Position numbers and translations under genes: made by a program. Shown piece after piece: positions 10,032 to 20,136 of a stretch of DNA of 64,000 bases. The DNA comes from Buchnera aphidicola (Cinara cuneomaculata) (lineage in GTDB: Bacteria; Pseudomonadota; Gammaproteobacteria; Enterobacterales; Enterobacteriaceae). The stretch lies in the NCBI RefSeq assembly GCF_900698865.1, contig NZ_LR217695.1, forward strand, positions 124,001-188,000. The letters run 5' to 3'. Every line of letters starts with the position of its first letter. The first letter of the stretch is position 1. The notes beneath the pieces were generated by a model. The model saw only the letters and a list, made by a program, of their open reading frames with translations. It was not told where the DNA came from and did no database searches.

Positions 10032-11234
10032 ATGAAAAAAAAATTGATTTTAGTATTAAACTGCGGTAGTTCATCTATAAAGTTTTCAATTATCGATCCT
10101 GTTAAAATAGTTAAATATATTGATGGTATTGTAGAATTCATGCAGACTACAGCGTCTTTGATAATATACGATTATATCGTTGATAAAAAATTGTTGAATA
10201 AATTTGATAATATAAATTCATATGAACAATTAATTATATTAATTTTTGATATATTATCTTCTAAATACAAAAATTATATAAATTATGTAATTGGTATTGG
10301 ACATCGTGTAGTACACGGTGGAGAATATTTAAATAAATCTATGATCATTGATCACGATGTTTTATTAAAAATTCAACAAGCGTCTATTTTTGCTCCTTTA
10401 CATAATCCATTTCATATAATTGCTATTCAGATATCTTTACAAAAAATATCAAAATTAAAAAATAGTAATATAGCAGTATTTGATACTGCTTTTCATCATA
10501 CGATACCAAAAAAATCATTTTTATATGCTATTCCTTATCGATTTTATAAAAATTATTCTATTCGTAGATATGGTGCTCACGGTATAAATCATTTATATAT
10601 AACACAAACATGTTCTCTATTTTTAAAAAAATCTCTTGATCAAGTAAATATTATTAGTTGTCATTTAGGTAGCGGATCTTCTATTACAGCTATTGTAAAT
10701 GGTCAATCAGTAGATACATCGATGGGTTTAACGCCATTAGAAGGATTAATAATGGGAACTCGGTGTGGAGATATTGATCCGTCTATAATTTTTTATATGG
10801 TTCAACATTTAGGAATATCTATTACTGAAGTACAAAAAATATTAACGAAAGAATCAGGAGTTTTAGGAATTAGCGATTTAACTAGTGATTTTAGAGAATT
10901 AGAAAAAAAATATTATATGCATAAAAAAGTAAAATTATCTATTGATATGTTTTGTCATCGAGTATGTAAATATATTAGTGGATATTCTGTATTAATGAAT
11001 GGACGATTAGATGCCATTGTATTTACCGGCGGAATTGGAGAAAATTCTAGTTTTATACGTAATAAAATTATAAAAAAATTATCTTTATTAAATTTTTTTG
11101 TTGATATTAAAAAAAATATAAAAAATAACAAAAAAAATTTTTTTATAAATACTGATTGTAGTAAACCTATATTGGTAGTACAAGCTAATGAAAATCAGAT
11201 TATTGCTCAGGAAACGTATGATTTACTTAAATAA
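10032..11234 (+). CDS. ackA: Acetate kinase
   Basis: Acetate kinase interconverts acetate plus ATP and acetyl phosphate. The N-terminal phosphate-binding motif VLNCGSSSIKFS is intact, as are GHRVVHGGE, THLGSGSS-like HLGSGSSITAI, and FTGGIGENSSFIR near the C-terminus. I chose the ATG at 10032 rather than the in-frame ATG at 9999: it gives exactly 400 aa as in E. coli, starts MKKKLILVLNCG, and has AAAGAG just upstream. The gene is followed by a shortened pta, keeping the ackA-pta order. Confidence 0.95.
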   Translation: MKKKLILVLNCGSSSIKFSIIDPVKIVKYIDGIVEFMQTTASLIIYDYIVDKKLLNKFDNINSYEQLIILIFDILSSKYKNYINYVIGIGHRVVHGGEYLNKSMIIDHDVLLKIQQASIFAPLHNPFHIIAIQISLQKISKLKNSNIAVFDTAFHHTIPKKSFLYAIPYRFYKNYSIRRYGAHGINHLYITQTCSLFLKKSLDQVNIISCHLGSGSSITAIVNGQSVDTSMGLTPLEGLIMGTRCGDIDPSIIFYMVQHLGISITEVQKILTKESGVLGISDLTSDFRELEKKYYMHKKVKLSIDMFCHRVCKYISGYSVLMNGRLDAIVFTGGIGENSSFIRNKIIKKLSLLNFFVDIKKNIKNNKKNFFINTDCSKPILVVQANENQIIAQETYDLLK

Positions 11235-11363
11235 ATGGTACTAGTTTAAATAGTATGAAATATTTACTTTATTATTAGTAATATATTGCTTGATAGCATC
11301 ATTAAGACTAGATTTATAATAAATTATTTTTTAATCTTATTTATTGAATTAATAAAAATATCT

Positions 11364-12350
11364 ATGAAAAATTATATAGAAGAATTTAAATTTTTTTTAC
11401 AAAAAAAAGCTAGTTCATTAGTTAAAACGATTGTTTTTCCTGAAGGAAATAATATTAATATCATTAAAGCTGCATGTATATGTAGTAAATTAAAGATATC
11501 AAAATGTATATTGCTGGGAAATAGAAAGTATATATATGATATTGCTATTAAGAATCAATTGATGATAGATAAAAATATTATTGTAATTAATCCAGATAAT
11601 ATTCGTCATCGTTATATTGAAAATTTATTTCAGATGAGAAAATATAAAGATATTCCAGATCATCAATCATCTTTAAATTTATTAAGTAATAATATAATAT
11701 TATCATTAATGATGTTAAATCAAAATGATGTAGACGGTGTTGTAGCTGGAATTGAACATTCTACAGCTGATGTTATACGCCCTGCATTTAAATTAATACA
11801 AAATAATTGTACAAATTCGTTTGTATCATCAATTTTTTTAATGTTATTTCCGGATCAAGTATTGATATATGGCGATTGTGCCATTAATCAATATCCAGAT
11901 TCTAATACACTTGCTAAAATCGCAATACAATCTGCAGAGACGGCACATTCTGTTGGAATATTTCCTAAAGTAGCTATGTTATCGTATTCTACTGGTAATT
12001 CAGGATCGGGAATTTCTGTAGATAAAGTTAGAGAATCTATTAATATAGTAAAAAATATTAATTCAAGTTTATTAATTGATGGTCCGATGCAATATGATAC
12101 TGCTGTTTCATCAGAAATAGCGTGTATTAAATTACCTAATTCTAAAGTAGCTGGTAAAGCTACAGTTTTAATTTTTCCAGATTTAAATTCTGGGAATATT
12201 ACATATAAAGCCGTTCAACGTTCTACAGGGATTATATCTATCGGTCCTATTTTACAAGGTTTACAAAAACCTGTGAATGATTTATCCCGTGGAGCAACAA
12301 TAAACGATATAGTTTATACAACTGCTATGACAGTAATTCAATCGTTTTAA
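11364..12350 (+). CDS. pta: Phosphate acetyltransferase, catalytic domain only (N-terminal domains lost)
   Basis: This enzyme converts acetyl-CoA and phosphate to acetyl phosphate. Only about 328 residues are present, covering the PTA_PTB catalytic domain: KTIVFPEGNNINIIKAA at the start, and QKPVNDLSRGATINDIVYTT near the end with the Ser-Arg and Asp residues known to be catalytic in this family. The E. coli enzyme is 714 aa with N-terminal P-loop/DRTGG regulatory domains; no trace of these fits in the 129 nt after ackA. An in-frame TTG at 11286 would add 26 hydrophobic residues with no homology, so the ATG at 11364 is preferred. It resembles the short Pta forms of Bacillus and Methanosarcina. 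Confidence 0.9.
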   Translation: MKNYIEEFKFFLQKKASSLVKTIVFPEGNNINIIKAACICSKLKISKCILLGNRKYIYDIAIKNQLMIDKNIIVINPDNIRHRYIENLFQMRKYKDIPDHQSSLNLLSNNIILSLMMLNQNDVDGVVAGIEHSTADVIRPAFKLIQNNCTNSFVSSIFLMLFPDQVLIYGDCAINQYPDSNTLAKIAIQSAETAHSVGIFPKVAMLSYSTGNSGSGISVDKVRESINIVKNINSSLLIDGPMQYDTAVSSEIACIKLPNSKVAGKATVLIFPDLNSGNITYKAVQRSTGIISIGPILQGLQKPVNDLSRGATINDIVYTTAMTVIQSF

Positions 12351-12409
12351 TTTTTATTTAATTACAAATATTATGTAAATATTAGATAGTTTAGATATCG
12401 CGTGATTCG

Positions 12410-12451
12410 TAAAATTACTATAATAAATTGTCTTTTAAAATAGTAATTTTA
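12410..12451. terminator. Hairpin between convergent pta and gyrA
   Basis: An 11-bp perfect inverted repeat (TAAAATTACTA at 12410-12420 and its complement at 12441-12451) flanks a 20-nt A/T-rich loop and ends at the gyrA stop codon. It sits in the convergent junction, so it could end both transcripts. The stem is A/T-rich and the loop large, so this is a weak call. Confidence 0.4.
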
Positions 12452-14947
12452 TGATAATAAAGGAGTATGTGATAGTTTTTGTAAACCAACTACTTTTTCT
12501 TTTTTTGTAGTACGAATTAAAATAACTCCTTGAGTATTTCTTTTCAAAATTGCAATTTCAGATACTCTTGTTCTAACAAGAGTTCCTGCGTTCGTAATAA
12601 TCATAATTTGATTATCATGATGTACTTGTATAGCACCAATAACGACTCCGTTTTTAGGGGTTACTCGAATAGAAATAACACCTTTAGTTGCACGCGATTT
12701 AATAGGAAATTGATTTATTTTGGTTCTTTTTCCGTATCCATTTTCAGTTACTATTAGTATATCGTCTTTTTTATTTGGCACTATTAAGGAAACTAATCGA
12801 TCATTATCAACAATTTTTATTCCTTTTATACCAGAAGCGGTACGTCCCATATTTCTTATTTTATTTTCAGAAAATTGCACTACTTTTCCTTTGGAACTAA
12901 ACATTAAAATATTATTTTGTCCATTAGTTAACGCTACACCAATTAATTCATCTTTTTTTCTTAAATTAATAGCAATGATTCCTGAATTTCGGGGTTTTTG
13001 AAATTGGTTTAACGGTGTTTTTTTAATAAACCCTAAAGCAGTAGCCATAATAATATTTATGGATGATTTATATTCCGAAATAGGTAAAATGGTTGTTATT
13101 CTTTCTTTTTGTGTTAAAGGTAATAAATTAATTATTGGACGTCCGCGGGCATGACGGCTGGTTTCTGGTAATTGGTACACTTTCATCCAGTATAATATCC
13201 CTCTACTTGAAAAACAGAGAATTGTATCATGTGAATTTGCAACTAATAAGTTTTCTATATTATCTTCTTCTTTTGTTTTAGCAGCTGATTTCCCTTTTCC
13301 TCCTCTTTTTTGCGCGTTATAATCAGAAATTGGTTGGTATTTTACGTATCCGGATCGTGATAATGTTACTACAACACTTTCTTTTACTACAATGTCTTCC
13401 ATATTAATTTCGGATGTTTTGTTAATAATTTTAGTTCTTCGAACATCAGAAAATTGTTTTTTTATCTGTACTAATTCGTTAGTAATAATTTTTTTTAATT
13501 TATGAGAATTAGATAATATATTTTCTAATTTTTTTTGTTTTATAAGTAAATATTTATATTTTTTATAAATATTATTTTTTTCTAATTTAGTTAGTTTATT
13601 TAATTTGATATTTAAAATAGCTTGTACTTGTTTTTTACTAAAATTGAAATGTAATTGATCAAGATGTATATTATCTTGATATTGAATAGTCAATTTATTT
13701 TTCCAGATTATTTTTTCTAAATTTTTTTTAGCATTTTTATTATTATTTGCAATTTTTATAACTTCAATAATTTTGTTAATATTATTTAGCGCGACATAAA
13801 ATCCTTCTAGTATATGTATTTTTTTTGTATATTTTTTTAGCTTAAATAAGCATTTTCGAGTAATAATTTTTTTTCTATGTTTAATAAATGCTTTTAAAAT
13901 TTTCTTTAAACTCATTTGTTTTGGTTGTCCTGATGACAGTGCAACCATATTAATTCCGAAAGATGTTTGTAATGCAGTCATTGTATATAATTGATTAAGA
14001 ATTATTTTAGTAAAAAAATCTTTTTTTATTTCTATAACAATTCTCATGCCGTCTTTATCGGATTCATCGCGAATAGTAGAGATACCTTGAATTTTTTTTT
14101 CTTTTATTAATAATGCAATTTTTTCAATTAATTTAGATTTATTAACTTGATAAGGTAATTCGTATATTATTAAGGATTCTTTTTTAGTTTTGTTATTGAT
14201 TTCGATAGAATATCTAGATCTAATGGATATCTTTCCTTTACCAGTACGGTAAGCTTCTTCAATACCGATTTTTCCATAAATAATACCCGCGGTTGGAAAA
14301 TCAGGTCCTGGAATATACATCATTAATTTTTTTAATGTAATTTTCGGATTATGTAGGTATGCAATGCAGCCGTTAATAATTTCTTTTAAATTATGAGGAG
14401 GAATATTAGTAGCCATACCTACAGCAATTCCAGAGGATCCGTTAATTAGTAAATTAGGAATTTTTGTAGGTAAAATTTCAGGTATTTTCTCGGTACCATC
14501 ATAATTTAAAATAAAATTAACTGTATTTTTATCTAAATCACTTAACATCTCATGTGTAATTTTGGACATACGTATTTCTGTATATCTCATAGCCGCAGCA
14601 GAATCTCCGTCAATAGATCCGAAGTTTCCTTGCCCATCAATTAATGTATATCTTAATGAAAATGGTTGAGCCATTCGTACTATAGCATCATAGACTGCTG
14701 AATCTCCATGAGGATGATATTTACCAATAACATCACCTACAATTCTAGCAGATTTTTTATATGGTTTATTCCATTCATTATTTAATATATTCATAGCAAA
14801 TAATATTCTACGATGTACGGGTTTTAATCCGTCTCGTACATCAGGTAAAGCTCGGCCAATGATTACAGACATAGCATAATCAAGATAAGATCTTTTTAAT
14901 TCTTCTTCAATATTGACCTGTTTGATTTCTTTTGCAATGTCTTTCAT
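12449..14947 (-). CDS. gyrA: DNA gyrase subunit A
   Basis: This is the DNA-cleaving subunit of gyrase, which introduces negative supercoils with GyrB. The active-site tyrosine is in [11 protein letters not shown], and the quinolone-region sequence [12 protein letters not shown] keeps the Ser and Asp. The GyrA box needed for DNA wrapping reads QKRGGKG. The start ATG at 14947 gives [17 protein letters not shown], matching E. coli; an upstream in-frame ATG at 14986 adds 13 unrelated residues. The product is 832 aa versus 875 in E. coli, shorter at the acidic C-terminal tail. It is convergent with pta. Confidence 0.96.
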   Translation of the reverse strand: MKDIAKEIKQVNIEEELKRSYLDYAMSVIIGRALPDVRDGLKPVHRRILFAMNILNNEWNKPYKKSARIVGDVIGKYHPHGDSAVYDAIVRMAQPFSLRYTLIDGQGNFGSIDGDSAAAMRYTEIRMSKITHEMLSDLDKNTVNFILNYDGTEKIPEILPTKIPNLLINGSSGIAVGMATNIPPHNLKEIINGCIAYLHNPKITLKKLMMYIPGPDFPTAGIIYGKIGIEEAYRTGKGKISIRSRYSIEINNKTKKESLIIYELPYQVNKSKLIEKIALLIKEKKIQGISTIRDESDKDGMRIVIEIKKDFFTKIILNQLYTMTALQTSFGINMVALSSGQPKQMSLKKILKAFIKHRKKIITRKCLFKLKKYTKKIHILEGFYVALNNINKIIEVIKIANNNKNAKKNLEKIIWKNKLTIQYQDNIHLDQLHFNFSKKQVQAILNIKLNKLTKLEKNNIYKKYKYLLIKQKKLENILSNSHKLKKIITNELVQIKKQFSDVRRTKIINKTSEINMEDIVVKESVVVTLSRSGYVKYQPISDYNAQKRGGKGKSAAKTKEEDNIENLLVANSHDTILCFSSRGILYWMKVYQLPETSRHARGRPIINLLPLTQKERITTILPISEYKSSINIIMATALGFIKKTPLNQFQKPRNSGIIAINLRKKDELIGVALTNGQNNILMFSSKGKVVQFSENKIRNMGRTASGIKGIKIVDNDRLVSLIVPNKKDDILIVTENGYGKRTKINQFPIKSRATKGVISIRVTPKNGVVIGAIQVHHDNQIMIITNAGTLVRTRVSEIAILKRNTQGVILIRTTKKEKVVGLQKLSHTPLLS

Positions 14948-15126
14948 GTATTTCTTGTCTCTATAAAATAATTTGTAATATGTCACATATGTGAATTAAC
15001 TTATAAATATACTGTGACATAATTAGTATTAGAAAGATTTTAATAGTGTAAATAAATATTTACTTTGTATATCAATACAATAATGTATTTCATTTTAAAT
15101 GAATGTATATATCGTAATATATAATT

Positions 15127-15729
15127 TTATATTTTTTTAAAATTTTTAGATAAATATTTTTTTATTCCATCTGTTGTTGCGATAATTGCTTCTTTGCCCG
15201 GATACCAGTTAGCAGGACAAACTTCACCAAATTTTTTATAAAATTTTAGTGCGTCAATTATTCGAATGATATCTATAATATTACGACCAATTGGGAGATC
15301 GTTAATAGACTGATGTCGGACTATATGATCTTGATCTATTATAAAAGAAGCTCGTAATGCTATTTTTAATGTTGTATGTTCAACACCATAAGATTGTTGT
15401 ATATTTTTAGTGATATCAGATATCATAGGAAATTTTATAGATCCAATACCTCCATTATCGGGTGTAGTATTACGCCATGCATTATGTGTATATACTGAAT
15501 CTACGGAAACACCAATGATATTTACATCTCTATTTTTAAATTCGTTATATGAATTATTAAATGCGATTAATTCTGACGGACATACGAAGGTGAAATCTAA
15601 AGGCCAAAAAAATAATACTGTTATTTTTTTATTAGAATTTCGGTAAAGATTAAAATCGTTTATTATGGTTCCGTCGTGCAGGATAGCTGGAGCGGTAAAA
15701 TCAGGAGCTTTTTTAGATACTAAAATCAT
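15127..15729 (-). CDS. tsa: Typical 2-Cys peroxiredoxin (AhpC/TSA family)
   Basis: This thiol peroxidase removes hydrogen peroxide and organic peroxides. The peroxidatic cysteine is in DFTFVCPSE and the resolving cysteine in GEVCPANWYPG, so it is a typical 2-Cys enzyme of 200 residues. The conserved Arg region is present in GIGSIKFPMISD and nearby. No ahpF reductase lies next to it, so it probably uses thioredoxin. In Buchnera annotations this gene is called tsa or ahpC. It is transcribed away from ung. Confidence 0.93.
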   Translation of the reverse strand: MILVSKKAPDFTAPAILHDGTIINDFNLYRNSNKKITVLFFWPLDFTFVCPSELIAFNNSYNEFKNRDVNIIGVSVDSVYTHNAWRNTTPDNGGIGSIKFPMISDITKNIQQSYGVEHTTLKIALRASFIIDQDHIVRHQSINDLPIGRNIIDIIRIIDALKFYKKFGEVCPANWYPGKEAIIATTDGIKKYLSKNFKKI

Positions 15730-15965
15730 TTTTTATATTTCCTGTAATTTATATTTGAGTGTTTTATAACATTATACACTATTTTAATTATAGTATGATA
15801 GACTATACCATAATTTTAATTATTACGTATTTTATTTTAAATAAATAATTTTAGTTATGCTTATATATCGGTAATAATATTGATTATTCAAATAGAGTTT
15901 TAAAGAATTTGTAATCTAATATCTTAATATATTAAATGGTAATATTTATATAGGATGATTTTATC

Positions 15966-16646
15966 ATGATTTATATTTATCCGTCATGGTCGAATTTTTT
16001 TTATCTAGAAAAAAAAAAAAAATATTTTATTAATTTACAAAATAGATTAAAACAGATACGAAAAAACACGATTGTATATCCATCGGAAAAAAATGTTTTT
16101 AATGCTTTTTTATTAACTCCTGTACCAGATATTAAAGTAGTAATATTAGGACAAGATCCGTATTGTAATCCTAATCAAGCACACGGCCTATCATTTTCTG
16201 TTCTTGATTCTGTTAAAATACCTCCTTCGTTGAAAAATATTTTTATAGAATTAAAAAATAATTTTTTGATGTCTAATATTAAAATGCGCGGATGTTTAAA
16301 ACCATGGGCTCAACAAGGTATATTGTTATTAAATTCAATATTAACAGTTTCAAGCGGATGTCCTCAATCACATAAAGGATTAGGTTGGGAAATTTTTACT
16401 GATCAAGTTATTAAATTTATTAGTATTGTTAGGACGAGGGTAATCTTTATATTATGGGGAGCATATGCTCATCAAAAATCTAAGCTTATTAATACAAATA
16501 TACATTTTATTTTAAAATCGTCGCATCCATCACCATTATCATGTTATCGAGGTTTTTTTGGATGCAGACATTTTTTGAAAATAAATATGATATTAAAATA
16601 TCTAAAAAAACAACCGATCGATTGGTTTAAAGATATTCAATATTAA
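15966..16646 (+). CDS. ung: Uracil-DNA glycosylase
   Basis: This enzyme removes uracil from DNA, starting base excision repair. Its 226 residues match family 1 UDG. The catalytic Asp motif reads VILGQDPYCNPNQAHGLSFS, where the usual His-Gly after PY is Cys-Asn, and the Leu-loop motif is HPSPLSCYRGFFGCRHF. A run of 14 A residues at 16009-16022 lies in the early coding part (Lys-Lys-Lys-Lys) and is a likely slippage site; the frame is intact as given. It is convergent with grpE. Confidence 0.95.
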   Translation: MIYIYPSWSNFFYLEKKKKYFINLQNRLKQIRKNTIVYPSEKNVFNAFLLTPVPDIKVVILGQDPYCNPNQAHGLSFSVLDSVKIPPSLKNIFIELKNNFLMSNIKMRGCLKPWAQQGILLLNSILTVSSGCPQSHKGLGWEIFTDQVIKFISIVRTRVIFILWGAYAHQKSKLINTNIHFILKSSHPSPLSCYRGFFGCRHFLKINMILKYLKKQPIDWFKDIQY

Positions 16647-16694
16647 ATAATATTTAGTATATTATCGATGTTTTTTAAGATATTAATATTTTTG

Positions 16695-17237
16695 TTATAT
16701 AATAGTAACTATAGCTTTTTTAATGATTTCTTTTTTAAAAATATACCCATTTTTTTTTATTTTTTTAACTATTTTATTATTTTTATGTTCGTTTATTTCT
16801 TTATTTATTGTCATAACATGTATATTTGGATCAAAAGGTATATTGACTTTATTTATTATTTTAACATGCCATGTTTTTAAGTTCTTTTCTAAGATATTGA
16901 ATGTTAATCGTATACCTTCTGTAACTGTATTTTCTGTAGAATTTGAATTTATTGATATTTTTACTAGATTATAAATTTTATCAATAATAGATGTTATAGA
17001 TTTTAAGAAATTTTTAAATTTATTATGTTTGATTAGTTGTATTTCTTTTTTATTTTTTTTAGTTAAATTATCGATATCGGCATAATATCTTAATTTTATA
17101 ACTTTTTTTTCTTTTTTAAATTGAAGGATTTTTTTTTCTATTTTATTGATTTTTTCTTTTATTATTTTTTTTCGATTAATAATGATAGGTTTGTCATTTG
17201 TATCATTTTTTTTTTCGTTATCAATTTTTTTTTGCAT
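16695..17237 (-). CDS. grpE: GrpE nucleotide exchange factor (divergent)
   Basis: GrpE releases ADP from DnaK during chaperone cycling. The 180-residue protein is Lys/Ile/Asn-rich and weakly conserved, but the layout fits: a charged N-terminal coiled coil, then LRYYADIDNLTKKNKKEIQ matching the LR-A-E-x-N-RRR region, and a C-terminal beta domain with TEGIRLTFNIL, NIPFDPNIHVMT-like IPFDPNIHVM and KKNGYIFKKEIIKKAIVTI. The length is near E. coli (197). Buchnera strains can carry two grpE copies; only one is in this window. I see no obvious heat-shock promoter upstream. Confidence 0.85.
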   Translation of the reverse strand: MQKKIDNEKKNDTNDKPIIINRKKIIKEKINKIEKKILQFKKEKKVIKLRYYADIDNLTKKNKKEIQLIKHNKFKNFLKSITSIIDKIYNLVKISINSNSTENTVTEGIRLTFNILEKNLKTWHVKIINKVNIPFDPNIHVMTINKEINEHKNNKIVKKIKKNGYIFKKEIIKKAIVTII

Positions 17238-17444
17238 GATTTTTTAAATAAACTGTTAGTTTTATAATTATTTAAAGATGTTTTATAATTAAATTTATTA
17301 AAAAATTTGAATAATGAAAATATTAGTATATTATTTGATATGGATATATCAGTTAGTATATTTCTATATATTTAATATACTTTAAATTAACTTAAATTCA
17401 TTATAATAAACTATTTTTTAGATTTAAAAAAAATTTTGAAGGTG

Positions 17445-17818
17445 TGGAGCTGGCGGGATTCGAACCCGCGTCCAAAATTACTTAAATTATTGATCTACAT
17501 GTTTAGTTTATTTTTAAATATAACAACAATAATACTCAATAAACGAAGTATTATCGGGTATCTTGATGAATATATAACTTTATTGTTTCAAGATTAACAG
17601 ACTAAAGTTATCTCTTTTTTATGTGACCTTTCTAAATATTACTATCTTATTTAAGAGATGAAATAAAATAGTGTGAAAGGGCTTTATCTAGTTTTTTAAG
17701 CTGCTAAAGCGTAATTTTGTTTATTTGCATTTAATTAAATTGGTTTTTTAACGAGGCAAACCAACCCTCGACATGCAACAACGATTTTCGTATATCTTGT
17801 CAAATCCATAACAGCCCC
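17445..17818 (-). ncRNA. ssrA: Transfer-messenger RNA (ssrA)
   Basis: tmRNA rescues stalled ribosomes and tags their products. The 5' end GGGGCTG (17818-17812) pairs with CAGCTCC at the 3' end (17452-17446) to form a 7-bp acceptor stem with the G3-U pair that alanyl-tRNA synthetase recognises. The T arm CGGGTTCGAATCCCG is near the 3' end. The tag reading frame (17696-17728) encodes ANKQNYALAA and stop. After the discriminator A the template reads CAC, so the CCA end seems not to be encoded. The length is 374 nt. It lies between grpE and grxD with its own promoter. Confidence 0.95.
17696..17728 (-). other. tmRNA proteolysis-tag reading frame
   Basis: Reading on the minus strand from the GCA resume codon at 17728, the codons give Ala-Asn-Lys-Gln-Asn-Tyr-Ala-Leu-Ala-Ala followed by TAA at 17698-17696. 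The C-terminal YALAA matches the E. coli tag (ANDENYALAA) and is the part recognised by ClpXP-type proteases. The middle has changed from Asp-Glu to Lys-Gln, in line with the A-rich genome. Confidence 0.93.
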
Positions 17819-17830
17819 ATATACTATGTT

Positions 17831-17859
17831 AGTATAGTAGATTTATTTGATTTAAACAA
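17831..17859 (-). promoter_or_regulatory. Sigma-70 type promoter of ssrA
   Basis: Upstream of the tmRNA on the minus strand there is TTGTTT (17859-17854) and TATACT (17836-17831) separated by exactly 17 nt. The -10 box ends 12 nt before the mature 5' end, leaving room for a short 5' leader removed by RNase P. This is one of the clearest promoters in the window, but many A/T-rich sites can resemble a promoter here. Confidence 0.65.
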
Positions 17860-18025
17860 TATATTATATAATAAATTATATAATTTATTTTTATAAAATT
17901 TAATATTTTAAATTATTTTAAAATAAAACTATTTATAATAGTATGGTATATATCATATATTTTAAAATAAATATTATTTTATTTGCATATATTTAAATAA
18001 AATATTTTTAAATATTATTAGACTA

Positions 18026-18358
18026 ATGAGTGATTTTCATATGAAAGATGTTTTTAAAAAAATAAAACAACAATTAAAAGACAATAATATTATTATTTAT
18101 ATAAAAGGATCTCCAGAACATCCTAGTTGCGGTTTTTCAGCTAAAGCAGTTCAAGTTTTATCTTTATATACTGCAGATTTTTTTTACGTTGATGTTTTGC
18201 AACACCCTGATATTCGTTCAGCTTTACCCAAGTATTCTAATTGGCCGACGTTTCCACAATTGTGGATTAATCAGCGATTAATAGGAGGATGCGATATAAT
18301 ATTAGAATTATCAAATAATGGTGAATTACTACGTTTAATCCAAAATTGTCACAAATAA
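18026..18358 (+). CDS. grxD: Monothiol glutaredoxin (Grx4 family)
   Basis: This 110-residue protein carries the CGFS active site (PSCGFSAKAVQVL) that defines monothiol glutaredoxins binding [2Fe-2S] clusters with glutathione. The motif WPTFPQLWINQRLIGGCDI, with the cis-Pro and GG-C-D glutathione-binding residues, is also intact. Its length is close to E. coli GrxD (115). It probably helps Fe-S cluster transfer together with ErpA, found in this window. It is monocistronic and convergent with rnt. Confidence 0.95.
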   Translation: MSDFHMKDVFKKIKQQLKDNNIIIYIKGSPEHPSCGFSAKAVQVLSLYTADFFYVDVLQHPDIRSALPKYSNWPTFPQLWINQRLIGGCDIILELSNNGELLRLIQNCHK

Positions 18359-18406
18359 TATTAATATAAAATTAATAATTATTATATTAAATAAATTTAA
18401 AATATT

Positions 18407-19072
18407 TTATATCTCATCGGTTTTTTTACGATGAGATATTTTTGGAGGCCATCCACCTAATCGTTTAAATCGGTTAACTAATTCACAAAAAAGATATGCG
18501 GTTTGCATAGTATCATATAATGCAGAATGTGCTTGAGTAGTATCAAAAGGTATACCGGCTATTTTACATGCTTTTGCTAATACCGTTTGCCCTAAAATTA
18601 AGCCGCTAAGCGCTGCTGTATCAAAAGTAGTAAAAGGATGAAAAGGATTTTTAATTAAACCAGCTCTTTTAGTTGCAGCCATTAAAAAATTATGATCAAA
18701 ATTAGCATTGTGTGCTACTAATATTCCTTTTTTACAATCATTGAGACTAATTTTTTTTCTGACTAATTTAAAGATACACTTTAATGCTTTTTTTTCGCTA
18801 ACAGCTCCCCTTAGAGGATTAAAAGGATCAATTTTATTAAATGCCACAGATTCTGCTTTTATAATAGATCCTTTAAAAGGTATAATGTGAAAATGTAGAG
18901 TATCATCTATATTTAACCAACCTAATTTATTCATTTTTAAAGTCACAATAGCAATTTCTAATAATGCATCTGTTTTAGATTGAAATCCTGCACTTTCTAC
19001 ATCTATAACAACTGGATAAAATCCTCTAAATCGATTTTTGATGGTGTATCTTAAATTTTTTTTTATAGACAT
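18407..19072 (-). CDS. rnt: Ribonuclease T
   Basis: RNase T is a 3'-5' exonuclease that trims tRNA and other stable RNA ends. At 221 residues it aligns throughout with E. coli RNase T (215). The DEDDh catalytic residues are visible: Asp and Glu in VIDVESAGF, Asp in [13 protein letters not shown], and the His-Asp pair in [10 protein letters not shown]. The basic motif [12 protein letters not shown] and [10 protein letters not shown] near the C-terminus are conserved. It is convergent with grxD. Confidence 0.96.
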   Translation of the reverse strand: MSIKKNLRYTIKNRFRGFYPVVIDVESAGFQSKTDALLEIAIVTLKMNKLGWLNIDDTLHFHIIPFKGSIIKAESVAFNKIDPFNPLRGAVSEKKALKCIFKLVRKKISLNDCKKGILVAHNANFDHNFLMAATKRAGLIKNPFHPFTTFDTAALSGLILGQTVLAKACKIAGIPFDTTQAHSALYDTMQTAYLFCELVNRFKRLGGWPPKISHRKKTDEI

Positions 19073-19488
19073 GAGTATCTCAATTTCAGTATATAGTATA
19101 ATGTTTAAGTTCTTATGTTTTCGAATAATAGTATGAAATTATAATCATCTTATCTAAATAACTCAATATATTTAAATAAAAATAATAAATATATACGTAT
19201 CTTATATATAATAAGATTAATAAATTATATTGATGATTTATATATATGATTATACGATTATAATTTATAATTATATAAATCTTTTTATGATTTTTAATTT
19301 AAATGTTTTTAAAATAATTTTTATATAACGTAATTATAAATATAATTAGGTTATATAAACGCAATATTTTTAAAAAAACAATAAATTTATCAATATAAAT
19401 ATTTTTTATATAAAATATATAAAATATTATTTTTTTATATATAAAAAGTATTATTTTTTAATTTAATAAATTTTTATAAGAAGGTATT
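19073..19488. other. Gene-free stretch between rnt and pth
   Basis: About 416 nt of almost pure A/T sequence between divergent genes. I see no homologous reading frame, tRNA or strong hairpin. It must hold the promoters of rnt and pth. The rest looks like eroded gene remnant. Confidence 0.5.
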
Positions 19489-20073
19489 TTGAATACAATA
19501 AAAATGATTGTAGGTCTCGGTAATTATTTAGACCAATATGCTGATACAAGACATAATGTAGGGCATTGGTTTATCAATATGTTATCTGATTTTTACAAAG
19601 TTTCATTTAATTTTAAAAAAAAATTTTTAGGATATGTTTCATGCATTACTTTAAATAATAATAAAATTTATTTATTACGTCCGAATCTTTTTATGAATTT
19701 AAGCGGTTATTCTGTGCGCGCATTATCATCCTTTTATAAGATTGATTTATCTGAGATTTTAATTGTACGAGATGAATTAGATTTGATACCAGGAATTATG
19801 AAAATAAAATTTGGAACACATCATAACGGTCATAATGGTGTAAAAAATATTTTAAAGTTTTTAGTAAGTAAAGGTAATTTTTTACAATTATGTATTGGTA
19901 TCGGTCGTCCAGAACAAAAAAAAAATATTTCAGAATTTGTATTAAAGGCTCCAAATCTAATAGAGATGAACATGATAAAAAAATCAATATTTGAGTTTAT
20001 TTTACTTACTAAAAATAGAATATATCAGAAAAAATTTTTAATAAATAAAACAATTAATATAAATACAGAATAG
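19489..20073 (+). CDS. pth: Peptidyl-tRNA hydrolase (TTG start)
   Basis: Pth frees tRNA from peptidyl-tRNA dropped by ribosomes. The 194-residue product matches E. coli Pth (194). Key residues are visible: the Asn in VGLGNY, the catalytic His in DTRHNVGHWF, NLFMNLSGYSV, and the Asp in VRDELDLIPG. The start is TTG at 19489: AAGAAGG ends 4 nt before it and the protein then begins MNTIKMIVGL as E. coli begins MTIKLIVGL. The ATG at 19504 is too far from that site and would cut into the first strand. ychF follows. Confidence 0.93.
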   Translation: MNTIKMIVGLGNYLDQYADTRHNVGHWFINMLSDFYKVSFNFKKKFLGYVSCITLNNNKIYLLRPNLFMNLSGYSVRALSSFYKIDLSEILIVRDELDLIPGIMKIKFGTHHNGHNGVKNILKFLVSKGNFLQLCIGIGRPEQKKNISEFVLKAPNLIEMNMIKKSIFEFILLTKNRIYQKKFLINKTININTE

Positions 20074-20136
20074 TTATTTTTTATATGCTTAGATATATTT
20101 AAATTATAATGTTGAATCTTATAAGGATAAATAAAT

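Noticed and set aside
11286-11363. Upstream TTG start of pta adding 26 hydrophobic residues
   Set aside because: The added segment has no homology to Pta and would place a hydrophobic stretch before a cytosolic enzyme. The ATG at 11364 fits the domain start.
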